Source of the DNA: Variovorax sp. KBW07
Lineage (GTDB): Bacteria; Pseudomonadota; Gammaproteobacteria; Burkholderiales; Burkholderiaceae_C
Length of the DNA stretch: 40,238 nucleotides
NCBI RefSeq assembly: GCF_003852515.1
Contig: NZ_QAJK01000048.1
Location: 1 to 40,238, forward strand
Direction of reading: 5' to 3'
Shown here: positions 31,236 through 40,213 of the stretch, one piece after another
How the letters are laid out: the number at the start of each line of letters is the position of its first letter
Numbering within the stretch: position 1 is the first letter of the stretch
Made by a program: the position numbers and the translations under genes
Notes under the pieces: model-generated
The model's input: the letters and a program-made list of their open reading frames with translations, nothing else
What the model was told of the DNA's origin: nothing
The model's database searches: none

Positions 31236-32537
31236 GTGGAGCAAGCCTTGCGGATACTCCGGAGCCTCGCCGCGCGGATGCGCGGCATCGACATTCAGGC
31301 GCTGCTGCGCGACATCGATTTCACGGCGCCTGCGCGCCAGGTGCTGGCCGGCGCCTGCTGTGTGTTCTCTTTCGCGGCGCATGCCGCTTGCCCCCCATCG
31401 GCCATCGCCAGCCTCGAGAAGCCGGGCGTGGCCCTGCGCAACGGCGTTGATCGCGGCGTGCTGTGGCGCATCGAGAGAGACGGCCGTACCTCCTGGCTGT
31501 ACGGAACCATCCATATCGGGCGTGGCGACTGGGTGCGTCCCGGCCCGACCATCCAGAAGGCGCTGGCGCAGAGCGACACGCTGGCGCTGGAGCTCGATTC
31601 GCGCGACGAAGCCACGGCCCGGACCATGGCGCAGCCGGCCGATCCGGCGCTGCTGGCGCGCGTGCTCAGCGGCGAGCGCGCGCGGCGGCTGGAGCGCCAG
31701 AACAGCGAGGCCTGCGTGCAGCCGGGCACGCTGTCCAGGCTGCAGCCGATCCTGCAGGTGACGGCGCTGGCCGGGCTGGTGGCGCGTGCCGACGGGCTGT
31801 ACCCCGAGTTCGGCGTCGACGAAACACTGGCCGTGTCCGCCCGCAACAGCAACAAGCCGATCGTCGCGCTCGAAAGCGCGGCCGAGCAACTGAAGGTGCT
31901 GACCGGCGAGTCCGAAGCCGAAGAGGCCGAGCAGATCGATGCGGCGCTCGACGAACTTGAATCGGGCAAGCTGCGCGGGCAGATGAAGGAGCTGGCCGAT
32001 GTCTGGGCACGCAGCGACGCGGGCAAGCTCGCCCGCTATGCCGAGTGGTGCGGCTGCCTGAACACGCCGGCCGAGCAACGCCTGATGAAGCGCCTGCTGG
32101 ACGACCGCAACCCCGGCCTGGCCGACGGCATCGAGCGGCTGCATGCCGGCGGCAAGGGCGTGTTCGCGGCGGTCGGTGCGCTGCACATGATCGGCCCGCA
32201 GGGCCTGCCCACGCTGATGGCGGCGCGCGGCTTCACCGTGACGCCGGTGCTGACCGACGCGCAGGCGCAGACCGCGCAGCCGATGCCGGCGCTTTCCGCG
32301 CCTTCGCCGGGGCCACGGGCCGTGCGCGGCGGCAAGGCCGTGAAGGGCCAGCGCGGGCAGAAGGGCGCGCCGGCTGCCAAGGCAACCAGGGGCGGCGCCA
32401 AATCGGCGAAGGCCGCTCCGGCGCAGAAGGCCCAGAAGGGTGCGGGCGCGGGCGCCGCCAAGGCCCCGGCGAAGGCGCCAGCCAAGGCCGCGCCGCGCGG
32501 CGCGGCCCCTGCCGCCAAGGGCAAAGTGCGCAGATAA
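31236..32537 (+). CDS. TraB/GumN-family protein with a Lys/Ala/Gly-rich C-terminal tail
   Basis: This protein of about 433 residues belongs to the TraB/GumN (Tiki-like) family. The two signature histidines are in LYGTIHIG (H93) and VGALHMIGPQGLPTLM. A hydrophobic segment QVLAGACCVFSFAAHAAC serves as a signal or anchor. The start is uncertain: GTG at 31236, TTG at 31248 (with GGAG seven bases before it) or ATG at 31278. The last 69 residues are a basic low-complexity tail with 13 Lys, five Arg and no acidic residue (GGKAVKGQRGQKGAPAAK, KAPAKAPAKAAPRG), resembling histone H1-like bacterial tails. TraB/GumN proteins are probable metalloproteases or related hydrolases of the envelope. The stop is 11 bases before the DUF2946 gene, so the two may be co-transcribed. 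Confidence 0.8.
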   Translation: MEQALRILRSLAARMRGIDIQALLRDIDFTAPARQVLAGACCVFSFAAHAACPPSAIASLEKPGVALRNGVDRGVLWRIERDGRTSWLYGTIHIGRGDWVRPGPTIQKALAQSDTLALELDSRDEATARTMAQPADPALLARVLSGERARRLERQNSEACVQPGTLSRLQPILQVTALAGLVARADGLYPEFGVDETLAVSARNSNKPIVALESAAEQLKVLTGESEAEEAEQIDAALDELESGKLRGQMKELADVWARSDAGKLARYAEWCGCLNTPAEQRLMKRLLDDRNPGLADGIERLHAGGKGVFAAVGALHMIGPQGLPTLMAARGFTVTPVLTDAQAQTAQPMPALSAPSPGPRAVRGGKAVKGQRGQKGAPAAKATRGGAKSAKAAPAQKAQKGAGAGAAKAPAKAPAKAAPRGAAPAAKGKVRR

Positions 32538-32548
32538 TCGCGACCGCC

Positions 32549-32923
32549 ATGCACGCGCTGCACCCCACCACCCGCTTCCTCGGCCAGATCGGCCGTTGGG
32601 TGCTGTTGTGGTTCGTGCTGTCGCTGGGCGCGGCGGTGGCGTCGCCGCTGGTGAACCCGCAGGCCATGGAGCTGGTGTGCGCCGGCGCGGGCACCATCAA
32701 GGTGGTGGTGCACACCGAAGATGGCGCACAGGACATGGGCAGCGCCTCGCACATGGACTGCCCGCTGTGCGTGCTGACGGGCGCCCCGCCGCCGACGGCG
32801 GCCGCAGCCACTTTCGATTTTCCCTTGCCGCTGAGCCGCGTGGTTCAGCCGATTCCCGCCGCGCGCCTTGCCGCGGCCACTGCCGCGCCGCTGCCGGCAC
32901 GCGGACCCCCGACCGTCTCCTGA
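32549..32923 (+). CDS. DUF2946 family protein
   Basis: This is a 124-residue membrane-associated protein. An N-terminal helix, WVLLWFVLSLGAAVASPLV, is followed by a short domain with CAGAGTIKVVVHTEDG and the family motif HMDCPLCVL, whose two cysteines and histidine could bind a metal. DUF2946 genes frequently sit directly before TonB-dependent copper or metal receptors and copper chaperones, as here. A role in periplasmic copper handling is therefore likely but unproven. The ATG at 32549 begins shortly after the TraB/GumN stop. Confidence 0.82.
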   Translation: MHALHPTTRFLGQIGRWVLLWFVLSLGAAVASPLVNPQAMELVCAGAGTIKVVVHTEDGAQDMGSASHMDCPLCVLTGAPPPTAAAATFDFPLPLSRVVQPIPAARLAAATAAPLPARGPPTVS

Positions 32924-32969
32924 AGCTATCAAAACCATAGCTGCATGCGCACGACCGATGCGCGCATGC
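32924..32969. repeat. Probable dispersed repeat with two hairpins
   Basis: AGCTAT (32924-32929) pairs with ATAGCT (32937-32942) around CAAAACC. A second stem follows directly, GCATGCGC (32943-32950) with GCGCATGC (32962-32969). The AGCTATCAAAACCATAGCTG core is a short element I recall from many intergenic sites in Comamonadaceae. It lies between DUF2946 and the receptor gene and might attenuate transcription between them. Confidence 0.5.
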
Positions 32970-33008
32970 GGCCCTCTTGGCTTGAGAAGTTCGTGGAGCA
33001 GGTCCCCC

Positions 33009-35354
33009 GTGAAAAAACAGTCCCGCGCCCTGGCGATCGCCTTGGCATTTCCCCTGGCCGTGCCCGCGTTGGCGCAGCAACAGCAGGCCGTCGACGCGCC
33101 TGACGGCAACAGCACCGGCAGTGCCAACAGCGGCAACAGCCGCTCGCTGAGCACCGTCACCATCAGCGGCGGCCGGCCGACCTCGTTGCCGGCGCAGATC
33201 CCGACCACCATCGAAGGCGTGACGCACGAGCAGATCGTGGAAACGGTCAACGCCACCGACAGCGAAGACGCGCTCAAGTACCTGCCCAGCCTGGTCGTGC
33301 GCAAGCGCTACATCGGCGACTTCAACCACGCGGTGCTTGCCACGCGCGCTTCGGGCACGGGCAACAGCGCGCGCTCGATGGTCTATGCCGACGGCATCAT
33401 GCTGTCGAACCCGCTGGGCAACGGCGCCACCTATGCGCCGCGCTGGGGCATGGTGTCGCCGGAAGAAATAGAGCGGGTCGACGTGCTGTACGGGCCGTTT
33501 TCGGCGGCGTACCCGGGCAACTCGGTGGGCGCGGTGGTCGACTACGTGACGCGCATGCCCACGCAGCTGGAGGCGCACGTCAAGCTCAGCGGCTTTGCTT
33601 CGAACTTCGACCTGTACAACAGCCATTCGTCGCCGGCCGGCCAGCAACTCGACCTTTCGCTGGGCAGCCGAAGCGGCGACTGGTCGTGGTGGCTGAGCGC
33701 CTCGCGCACCCACAGCAAGGGGCAGGCACTGGTGTTCGGTAACCGGCTCCTGAGCAGCGGAACCGTGGGCAACGCGGGTACGCCGGTGACGGGCGCGGTG
33801 CTGGGGCTGAACCCGTCGAACCAGCCGTGGTGGCTGGTGGGCGGCGCCACCATTTACGACACCACGCAGGAGCAGGCCAAGCTCAAGGTGGCGTACGACT
33901 TCTCGCCCACCATTCGCGCCACCTACACGCTGGGCGCCTGGAACAACACCACGCACGGCGGCGTCGACACGTACCTGCGCGATGCCCTCGGCCGGCCGGT
34001 GTACGGCGGGCGCGTGAACATCGGCGGGCGCAGCTACAACCTGGATTCACCGAGCGCCGCGCTGGCACCGACCGAGACCGCGCTCACGCACTACATGCAC
34101 GGCCTTTCGGTGAAGAGCCACACTGGCGGCGTGTTCGACTGGGAGGTGGCGGCGAGCCTGTTCGACTATTCGAGCGACACCTCGCGCACGCCGACCACGC
34201 CGCTCCCCGGCGCCTTCTACGGAGGCCCCGGGCGCACCACCGACATGCGCGGCTCGGGCTGGAATACGTTCAAGGCAGCCGGCACCTGGCGGCCCACCGG
34301 CTCGGCCGAAGGCGTGGGCGCGCACGTGGTCGATTTCGGCTTCCAGCAGGACACGGCCCGGCTGCGCACGAGCGTCGGCAACACGCTCGACTGGATCAAC
34401 GGGCCGGCGGTGTCGCCGTTCTCGGCGTTCAACGGCAACACGCGGCTGCAGTCGCTCTATGTGCAGGACACCTGGCGCTTCGCCAAGGACTGGAAGACCA
34501 CGCTGGGCCTGCGCCATGAGCGCTGGGAAGCCTACGGCGGACAGCTCGGCAACGCGACCCGGCTGCTCGACTTCGCGCCGCGCAAGAACAGCTACGACTC
34601 GCCCAAGGCAGCCATCGCCTGGCAGGCCACGCCGGCCTGGCTCTTCAAGGCCTCGACTGGCCGCGCGGTGCGCATGCCGACGGTGAGCGAGCTCTACCAG
34701 GGCTCGATCGACGGCAACCGCATCGTCAACACCAACCCGAACCTGCGCCCCGAGCGCTCGTGGACCACCGAGCTCACGGCCGAGCGCGACCTGAAGGGCT
34801 GGGGGCTCGACGGCACGCTGCGCACCACGCTGTTCTTCGAGAACACGAAGGACGCGCTCTACACCCAGGCGCTGACCAACCTCGTGAGCACGGTGCAGAA
34901 CGTCGACGCGATCCGCACGCGCGGACTCGAAGTGGCGCTGAACGCGGTCGATGTCGGCATCCGGGGTTTCGACCTGAGCGGCAGCCTGACGCTGGCGAAT
35001 TCGAAGATCACCGCCAACAGCGGCTTTGCGGCCAGCGTCGGCCGCGAGCAGCCGCGCGTGCCCAAGGTGCGCGCCGCGCTGCTGGCTACCTACCGGCCCG
35101 ATGCGAACTGGAGCTTCACCGTCGGCGCCCGCTACAGCGGCAAGCAGTACGGCACGCTCGACAACAGCGACCCCAATGGCTTCGCGTACATGGGCTTCTC
35201 GAAGTTCTTCGTGGTCGATGCGCGCATACGCTACCGGATCGACCGGCAGTGGAGCGCGTCCGTGGGCATCGACAACCTGAACAACAACAGGTACTGGGCC
35301 TTCCACCCGTACCCGCAACGCACCTACGTGGCCGAACTCAAGTTCGATCTCTGA
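33009..35354 (+). CDS. TonB-dependent outer-membrane receptor, probable copper type
   Basis: This 781-residue receptor starts at a GTG, with GGAG ten bases upstream and a signal peptide ending PALAQ. The TonB-box-like LSTVTISGG precedes the plug domain: EDALKYLPSLVVRKRYIGD, YADGIMLSNPLG, EEIERVDVLYGPFSAAYPGN and SVGAVVDYVTRMP. The 22-stranded barrel fills the rest and ends with the expected aromatic-rich strand TYVAELKFDL. Between the DUF2946 and YcnI-PCuAC genes, copper or a copper complex is the most probable ligand, as with OprC-like receptors. The ligand is inferred from neighbours; a ferric siderophore remains possible. Confidence 0.87.
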   Translation: MKKQSRALAIALAFPLAVPALAQQQQAVDAPDGNSTGSANSGNSRSLSTVTISGGRPTSLPAQIPTTIEGVTHEQIVETVNATDSEDALKYLPSLVVRKRYIGDFNHAVLATRASGTGNSARSMVYADGIMLSNPLGNGATYAPRWGMVSPEEIERVDVLYGPFSAAYPGNSVGAVVDYVTRMPTQLEAHVKLSGFASNFDLYNSHSSPAGQQLDLSLGSRSGDWSWWLSASRTHSKGQALVFGNRLLSSGTVGNAGTPVTGAVLGLNPSNQPWWLVGGATIYDTTQEQAKLKVAYDFSPTIRATYTLGAWNNTTHGGVDTYLRDALGRPVYGGRVNIGGRSYNLDSPSAALAPTETALTHYMHGLSVKSHTGGVFDWEVAASLFDYSSDTSRTPTTPLPGAFYGGPGRTTDMRGSGWNTFKAAGTWRPTGSAEGVGAHVVDFGFQQDTARLRTSVGNTLDWINGPAVSPFSAFNGNTRLQSLYVQDTWRFAKDWKTTLGLRHERWEAYGGQLGNATRLLDFAPRKNSYDSPKAAIAWQATPAWLFKASTGRAVRMPTVSELYQGSIDGNRIVNTNPNLRPERSWTTELTAERDLKGWGLDGTLRTTLFFENTKDALYTQALTNLVSTVQNVDAIRTRGLEVALNAVDVGIRGFDLSGSLTLANSKITANSGFAASVGREQPRVPKVRAALLATYRPDANWSFTVGARYSGKQYGTLDNSDPNGFAYMGFSKFFVVDARIRYRIDRQWSASVGIDNLNNNRYWAFHPYPQRTYVAELKFDL

Positions 35355-35410
35355 GCCTTCCCGTCATTTCATCCATCCATCTGTTCATTCGATCCTTCCA
35401 GGAGTACCCC

Positions 35411-36319
35411 ATGACCTCTTCGCGCTTCACTCTCAAGACCATCGCGGCCTGCCTGGTGTCGACGGGCGCTGCCACAGCGTTCGCTCACGTCACGCTGCCG
35501 CCGGGCGGTGCCACGGTCGGCAGCGACTACAACGCCGCCTTCCGCGTCGGCCATGCCTGCGAAGGCGCCAAGGCGACCACCGGCCTGGCCGTTCGCCTGC
35601 CCAAGGGCTTCGTGCTGAGCGACGCGCAGGCGCGCAAGGGCTGGAAGCTCGATGTGCAAAAGGGCAAGGGCGACGGCGAGGTGCGCTGGGTCGCGGAAAC
35701 CCCGCAGGACGCGCTGCCGGGCAAGGAGCGCGCCGAGTTCGTGCTGCGCGGCAAGGTGCCGGGCACGCCGGGGCCGCTGTGGTTCAAGGTGCTGCAGACC
35801 TGCGACGTGGGCAGCGTCGACTGGGCCGAGGTGCCGGCATCGGGCAATTCGACGGCGGGGCTCAAGAGCCCGGCCGCGAAGCTCGACGTGGTGGCGCAGG
35901 GCGTGGCCACGGTCGACGTGCGCGACGGCTGGGTGCGCCAGTCGGTGCCGGGCCAGAGCGGCACCGGCGCCTTCATGAAGCTGACCGCGCCCACGGGCAC
36001 GAAGCTGGTGAGCATCGCCACCCCGGCGGCCGGCGTGGCCGAGGTGCACGAGATGAAGATGGAAGGCGACACCATGAAGATGCGCGAGCTGGCCAGCGGC
36101 CTGGACCTGCCCGCGGGCCAGACCGTCGAGCTGAAGCCCGGCGGCTTCCACGTGATGATGATGGACCTGAAGGGCCCGCTGGCGAAGGGCGCGAGCGTGC
36201 CCATGACGCTTAAGTTCGAAGACGCCAAGGGCGTGAAGACCGCGCTCGACGTGACGCTGCCGGTGGGCGCGCCCGAAGGCGCCGATGCAGCCGGGGCGGC
36301 GCATCAGCACAAGCACTGA
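35411..36319 (+). CDS. YcnI (DUF1775)-PCuAC fusion copper chaperone
   Basis: This 302-residue periplasmic protein joins two copper domains. After signal cleavage at TAFA the mature chain starts with H26 (HVTLPPGGATVGSDYNAAF). That is the N-terminal histidine used for Cu(II) binding in YcnI, and W in VGSVDWAEV is the other characteristic YcnI position. From about residue 165 follows a PCuAC domain (VRDGWVRQSVPGQ, GTGAFMKLTAP) with the Cu(I) motif H213-x10-M224-x22-H247-x-M249. The tail is His-rich (AAHQHKH). CAGGAG precedes the ATG, 56 bases after the receptor stop. Such proteins deliver copper to cytochrome oxidase CuA and similar sites, and the fusion may pass copper between oxidation states. 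Confidence 0.9.
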   Translation: MTSSRFTLKTIAACLVSTGAATAFAHVTLPPGGATVGSDYNAAFRVGHACEGAKATTGLAVRLPKGFVLSDAQARKGWKLDVQKGKGDGEVRWVAETPQDALPGKERAEFVLRGKVPGTPGPLWFKVLQTCDVGSVDWAEVPASGNSTAGLKSPAAKLDVVAQGVATVDVRDGWVRQSVPGQSGTGAFMKLTAPTGTKLVSIATPAAGVAEVHEMKMEGDTMKMRELASGLDLPAGQTVELKPGGFHVMMMDLKGPLAKGASVPMTLKFEDAKGVKTALDVTLPVGAPEGADAAGAAHQHKH

Positions 36320-36337
36320 GCGGCGCCGCCGTTTCGG

Positions 36338-38071
36338 CTAGAGCAACTGGTCGGGCGCGAGCGGGCCGAAGAGCCTGAGCATCAGCCGCAGGCCGGCACC
36401 GGTGTCGGGCTCCGAGGTGGCGTCTTGCAGCCCGCTGCCTTCGGGGGCGCGCCACACCAGCGCGCCATCGACCAGCTCGACGTGCCAGGAGCGCTCGCGC
36501 ATGCCGCGCTCGATCTGGGCCGATGCCGCGCGAGAGAGTTCGTCGCTGCGGATCATGAGTGCGATCTCGGTGTTCTGCAGTTGCGAGCGCAGGTCGAGAT
36601 TCATCGAGCCGACCACCAGCAGGCGGCCGTCCATCACCAGCACCTTCGAGTGCAGCATGGCGCGTGATTCGCCGGTGGCGCTGCTGCCGCCGGAGGAGCC
36701 GAAGACGTTGCCGAAGCTGGCCTGCTCGCTGCGCAACTCATAGAGCTCGACGCCCATCTTCAGCAGTTCCTTGCGATGGCGTGCGTAGCCCACGTGCGCT
36801 ACCGGCGCGTCGTTGGAGGCCAGCGAGTTGGTCAGTACCCGGATGTGCACGCCACGGGCGCGGGCCGCCGCAAAGGCCTGCTGCATGTCGCGGCCGGGCA
36901 CGAAGTAGGGCGAGATGATGAGCAGGTCGGAGCGCGCCTGCCCGATCAGTTGCAGCAGGCCCTCGACCACGGTGTCGCCATTGGCCGCCAGGTCGGACGC
37001 CGCTTCCAGCGTGGCCGCGCCGCGCGAGGTGCGGGCCGGGTCGCCGGGCTGGCTCACCACCAGGCCCGGCTCGCGCGAACTCCCGGGGCCGGTGTCGGCG
37101 GGAATCTTGCCGGGCTGGTCGGCCAGCATCACGGCCGGCGCCCAGACGAAGGTGGCTGTGCGCAGGTCGAGCGGCTTTTCGTCCCAGGCGCGGGCGCGCT
37201 GCTCGGCGGTCGGCGGGGCGTCGGGCGAGGGTGTCGGCGGCGGGGCTTGCTGCCGCTCGGCTTCGGCGATCTCGGCGGCCAGTTCCTTGTCGGCCCGCTG
37301 TGCGCGCTCGCGGATTTCCTTCAGTTCGTCGCGCGTGACCAGCGACTGCACCGGGTAGGCGCGCTCGTTGTTCCAGTAGCTGTCGAAGCTGCGCGAGAGG
37401 TCTTGCACGATGGGCCCGGCCGCGAGCACATCGACATCGATGAAGTTGCCGGTGGCGGCATTGCCGAAGTAGGCATCGCCCAGGTTGCGGCCCCCGGCGA
37501 CACCGAGCACGTTGTCAGCCAGGAACAGCTTGTTGTGCATGCGCTGCTGAATGCGCGAGGCGTCGCCTATCGAGTTGAAGAGCCGGCTGAAGGTGGAGTC
37601 GCGGGAGCCCGCGAGCGGGTTGAACAGCCGCATCTCGATGTTCGGGATGAAGGCCAGGCCCAGCACCAGCGCGTCGCGGCCGGTGCTGTGAAAGTCGTCG
37701 AGCAGCACGCGCACCCGCACGCCGCGCTCGGCGGCCGCGCGCAGCCCGCGCACCAGGCGGCCCGTGCTGGCGTCGGCGTGGATGGCGTAGTACTGCAGGT
37801 CCAGCGTTTTCTGGGCGCCTTCGATCAGCGCGAGCCGGCTGCCGTAGGCGGCTTGCGGGCCGCCCAGGAGCAGGAAGCCGGATTCGTAGCGGGCCTTTTC
37901 AGCCTGCCGGCGCTGCTGCACCAGGGCGGCCAGGGCGGTGTCGTTCGGCGAAGCGAGCGCGGTCGACACGGGGCGGTCGACGTTCTGCGGCAATTGCGCG
38001 CAGGCGCCCAGCACCGCGATCGCAAGGATCGCGGCGGATCGGCGGAAGAACGCTTGGAAGGAAGAAGGCAT
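36338..38071 (-). CDS. Phospholipase D-family lipoprotein, cardiolipin synthase C-like
   Basis: This 577-residue envelope protein has lipobox LGAC (C24). It carries two complete HKD motifs: HNKLFLADNVLGVAGGRN in the N-terminal half, preceded by TLDLQYYAIHADASTGRL, and HSKVLVMDGRLLVVGSMN in the C-terminal half. Between them a segment of about 100 residues rich in Ala, Glu and Pro is unusual and probably a disordered insertion. The pattern matches ClsC (YmdC), which makes cardiolipin from phosphatidylglycerol and phosphatidylethanolamine. ClsC in E. coli works with an MdoC-like partner (YmdB) that is not seen here. It is convergent with the copper chaperone gene. An alternative is another phosphatidyl-transfer or nuclease role. 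Confidence 0.85.
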   Translation of the reverse strand: MPSSFQAFFRRSAAILAIAVLGACAQLPQNVDRPVSTALASPNDTALAALVQQRRQAEKARYESGFLLLGGPQAAYGSRLALIEGAQKTLDLQYYAIHADASTGRLVRGLRAAAERGVRVRVLLDDFHSTGRDALVLGLAFIPNIEMRLFNPLAGSRDSTFSRLFNSIGDASRIQQRMHNKLFLADNVLGVAGGRNLGDAYFGNAATGNFIDVDVLAAGPIVQDLSRSFDSYWNNERAYPVQSLVTRDELKEIRERAQRADKELAAEIAEAERQQAPPPTPSPDAPPTAEQRARAWDEKPLDLRTATFVWAPAVMLADQPGKIPADTGPGSSREPGLVVSQPGDPARTSRGAATLEAASDLAANGDTVVEGLLQLIGQARSDLLIISPYFVPGRDMQQAFAAARARGVHIRVLTNSLASNDAPVAHVGYARHRKELLKMGVELYELRSEQASFGNVFGSSGGSSATGESRAMLHSKVLVMDGRLLVVGSMNLDLRSQLQNTEIALMIRSDELSRAASAQIERGMRERSWHVELVDGALVWRAPEGSGLQDATSEPDTGAGLRLMLRLFGPLAPDQLL

Positions 38072-38166
38072 GCGGCTTTCCCGAGGCTTTGGAGGGACAG
38101 CCGCATGTATAGCCTAGTCGGCGCCCGCCGCGCGTCGGACGGGCGGACGACCAGGGCGGGCTGTTG

Positions 38167-40080
38167 TCAGCGCGCGGCGCCCAGCGCTTCCTGGCGTTCC
38201 AGGGCGGCGAGCAGTTCTTCGTCGATGGTGGCGTGGCGCTCGCTGAGCTCGACGGCCCGCGAGGCATCGGTGGCGTAGATGGCGCCGCCATCGAGCTCGA
38301 GCATTTCGGTGATGCGCTTCTGCTCGGTCTCGAGGGCCTCGATCTGGGCAGGGAGGGATTCCAGCTCGCGCTGCTCCTTGTAGGAGAGCTTCTTGCGGGG
38401 CGTGCCTGCGGTGGCGGTGGCCGGCGCTGCTGCTGCCGTTGCTGCGGGCGCGGGTGCTGGTGCGGCGGCCGGGGGCGGGGCCGCTGCAAGGCGCTGCTCG
38501 GCGATCTCGCGGGCGCGCTTCGACTGGATCAGCCAGTCCTGCACGCTGCCTTCGTACTCGCGCCAGCGGCCGTCGCCCTCGAAGGCGATGGTGCTGGTGA
38601 CCACGTTGTCGAGGAAGGTGCGGTCATGGCTGACCAGGAACACGGTGCCTTCGTAGTCCTGCAGCAGGCTTTCGAGCAGTTCGAGCGTGTCGATGTCGAG
38701 GTCGTTGGTGGGTTCGTCCAGCACCAGCACGTTGGCGGGGCGGGCGAACAGGCGGGCCAGCAGGAGCCGGTTGCGTTCGCCGCCGCTGAGCGAGCGTACG
38801 GGAGAGTTGGCGCGCGCGGGGGAGAACAGGAAGTCGGACAGGTAGCTCTTGACGTGCTTGCGCTGGCTGCCGATTTCGATCCACTCGCTGCCGGGGCTGA
38901 TGAAGTCTTCCAGCGTGGCGTCGAGGTCGAGCTTGTCGCGCATCTGGTCGAAATACGCCACCTGCAGGTTGGTGCCGCGGCGGATTTTGCCGCTGTCGGG
39001 TTCGAGCTCGCCCAGGATCAGTTTCAGCAGGGTGGTCTTGCCCGCGCCGTTGGGGCCGAGCAGGCCGACCTTGTCGCCGCGCAGGATGGTGCCGCTGAAG
39101 TTGCGGATGACGGTCTTCTCGCCGAAGGACTTGGTGGCTTCGGTGAGCTCGGCAACGATCTTGCCGCTCGATTGGCCGGAAGCGACGTCCATGTTGACGC
39201 TGCCTTGCACCTCGCGGCGGGCGACGCGGCTGGCGCGCAGCTCCTGCAGGCGCGTGATGCGGCTCTGGCTTCGGGTGCGGCGGGCCTCGACGCCCTTGCG
39301 GATCCAGATTTCTTCCTGGGCCAGCAGCTTGTCGGCCTTGGCGCTGATCACGGCCTCCTGGGCGAGCTGCTCTTCCTTCTGTACAAGGTACTGCTCGAAA
39401 TTGCCGGGGTAGGAGCTCAGCTTGCCCCGGTCCAGTTCCACGATGCGGGTGGCGACGCGGTTCAGGAAGCTGCGGTCGTGGGTGATGGTGACGACGCTGC
39501 CCTTGAAGTCGATCAGCAGCTGTTCGAGCCACTCGATGGAGTCCAGGTCCAGGTGGTTGGTGGGCTCGTCTAATAAAAGCACGTCCGGCGCGGCCACCAG
39601 CGCCTGGGCCAGGGCGACCCGCTTGCGGGTGCCGCCAGAGAGAGAGCCGACACGGGCGTTGCGGTCCAGGTGAAGGCGATGCAGCGTTTCTTCTACGCGC
39701 TGCTCCCAGTTCCAGGCGTCGAAAGCTTCGATTTGCGACTGGAGGGCGTCCAGGTCCAGGCCGTCCGCGCCCGACAGATACAGGTCACGGATGGCAATGA
39801 CCGGGCCCAGGCCCTGGCTGGCTGCGGTGAAGACATCCGCATCCATATCGAGCAAAGGCTCCTGGGCCACGTAGGCCACACGGAGGTTCTGCTGCAGCTG
39901 GAGGGTGCCGTCGTCAGCTTTTTCCAGGCCGCCCAGTATCTTGAGCATGGAAGACTTGCCCGCGCCATTGCGGCCGATCAGGCCAATGCGCTCGGATTCA
40001 AGAAGAGAGAAGTCCGCGTGATCGAGCAGCGGGACGTGACCGAACGCGAGTTGGGCGTCGAGGAGTGTGATGAGTGCCAT
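38167..40080 (-). CDS. uup: ABC-F family ATPase Uup
   Basis: This 637-residue soluble ABC-F protein has two nucleotide-binding domains. The first has Walker A GRNGAGKSS (near residue 36), signature LSGGTRKRVALAQ, and Walker B VLLLDEPTNHLDL. The second has GPNGAGKTT, LSGGERNRLLLAR and VLVLDEPTNDLDI. The linker EEIWIRKGVEARRTRSQSR is typical of Uup. After an Ala/Pro-rich spacer (AAPPPAAAPAPAPAATAAA) the C-terminal coiled coil (KLSYKEQRELESLPAQIEAL) binds DNA in E. coli Uup. The protein acts on ribosomes and on branched DNA, affecting transposon excision. The gene is complete and probably monocistronic, 95 bases from the ClsC-like gene. Confidence 0.93.
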   Translation of the reverse strand: MALITLLDAQLAFGHVPLLDHADFSLLESERIGLIGRNGAGKSSMLKILGGLEKADDGTLQLQQNLRVAYVAQEPLLDMDADVFTAASQGLGPVIAIRDLYLSGADGLDLDALQSQIEAFDAWNWEQRVEETLHRLHLDRNARVGSLSGGTRKRVALAQALVAAPDVLLLDEPTNHLDLDSIEWLEQLLIDFKGSVVTITHDRSFLNRVATRIVELDRGKLSSYPGNFEQYLVQKEEQLAQEAVISAKADKLLAQEEIWIRKGVEARRTRSQSRITRLQELRASRVARREVQGSVNMDVASGQSSGKIVAELTEATKSFGEKTVIRNFSGTILRGDKVGLLGPNGAGKTTLLKLILGELEPDSGKIRRGTNLQVAYFDQMRDKLDLDATLEDFISPGSEWIEIGSQRKHVKSYLSDFLFSPARANSPVRSLSGGERNRLLLARLFARPANVLVLDEPTNDLDIDTLELLESLLQDYEGTVFLVSHDRTFLDNVVTSTIAFEGDGRWREYEGSVQDWLIQSKRAREIAEQRLAAAPPPAAAPAPAPAATAAAAPATATAGTPRKKLSYKEQRELESLPAQIEALETEQKRITEMLELDGGAIYATDASRAVELSERHATIDEELLAALERQEALGAAR

Positions 40081-40185
40081 GTGGCACGGATTATCGGAGG
40101 GGCCGCAAGACAGAGCGGGGAGAGGGGGAGGCGTGCGCTCTATATATGTAGAGAGACTGTGTGGAAGATTCTTGTAGGAGATGTC

Positions 40186-40213
40186 TTGCCAGGTCCCGAA
40201 ATTGGCATATACT
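40186..40213 (+). promoter_or_regulatory. Sigma70-type promoter reading out of the right edge
   Basis: TTGCCA (40186-40191) and TATACT (40208-40213) are separated by 16 bases, close to the consensus, and lie in the only AT-rich stretch of the region (TATATATG at 40141). The promoter would drive a gene or RNA beyond the window, divergent from uup. The downstream product is unknown. Confidence 0.55.
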
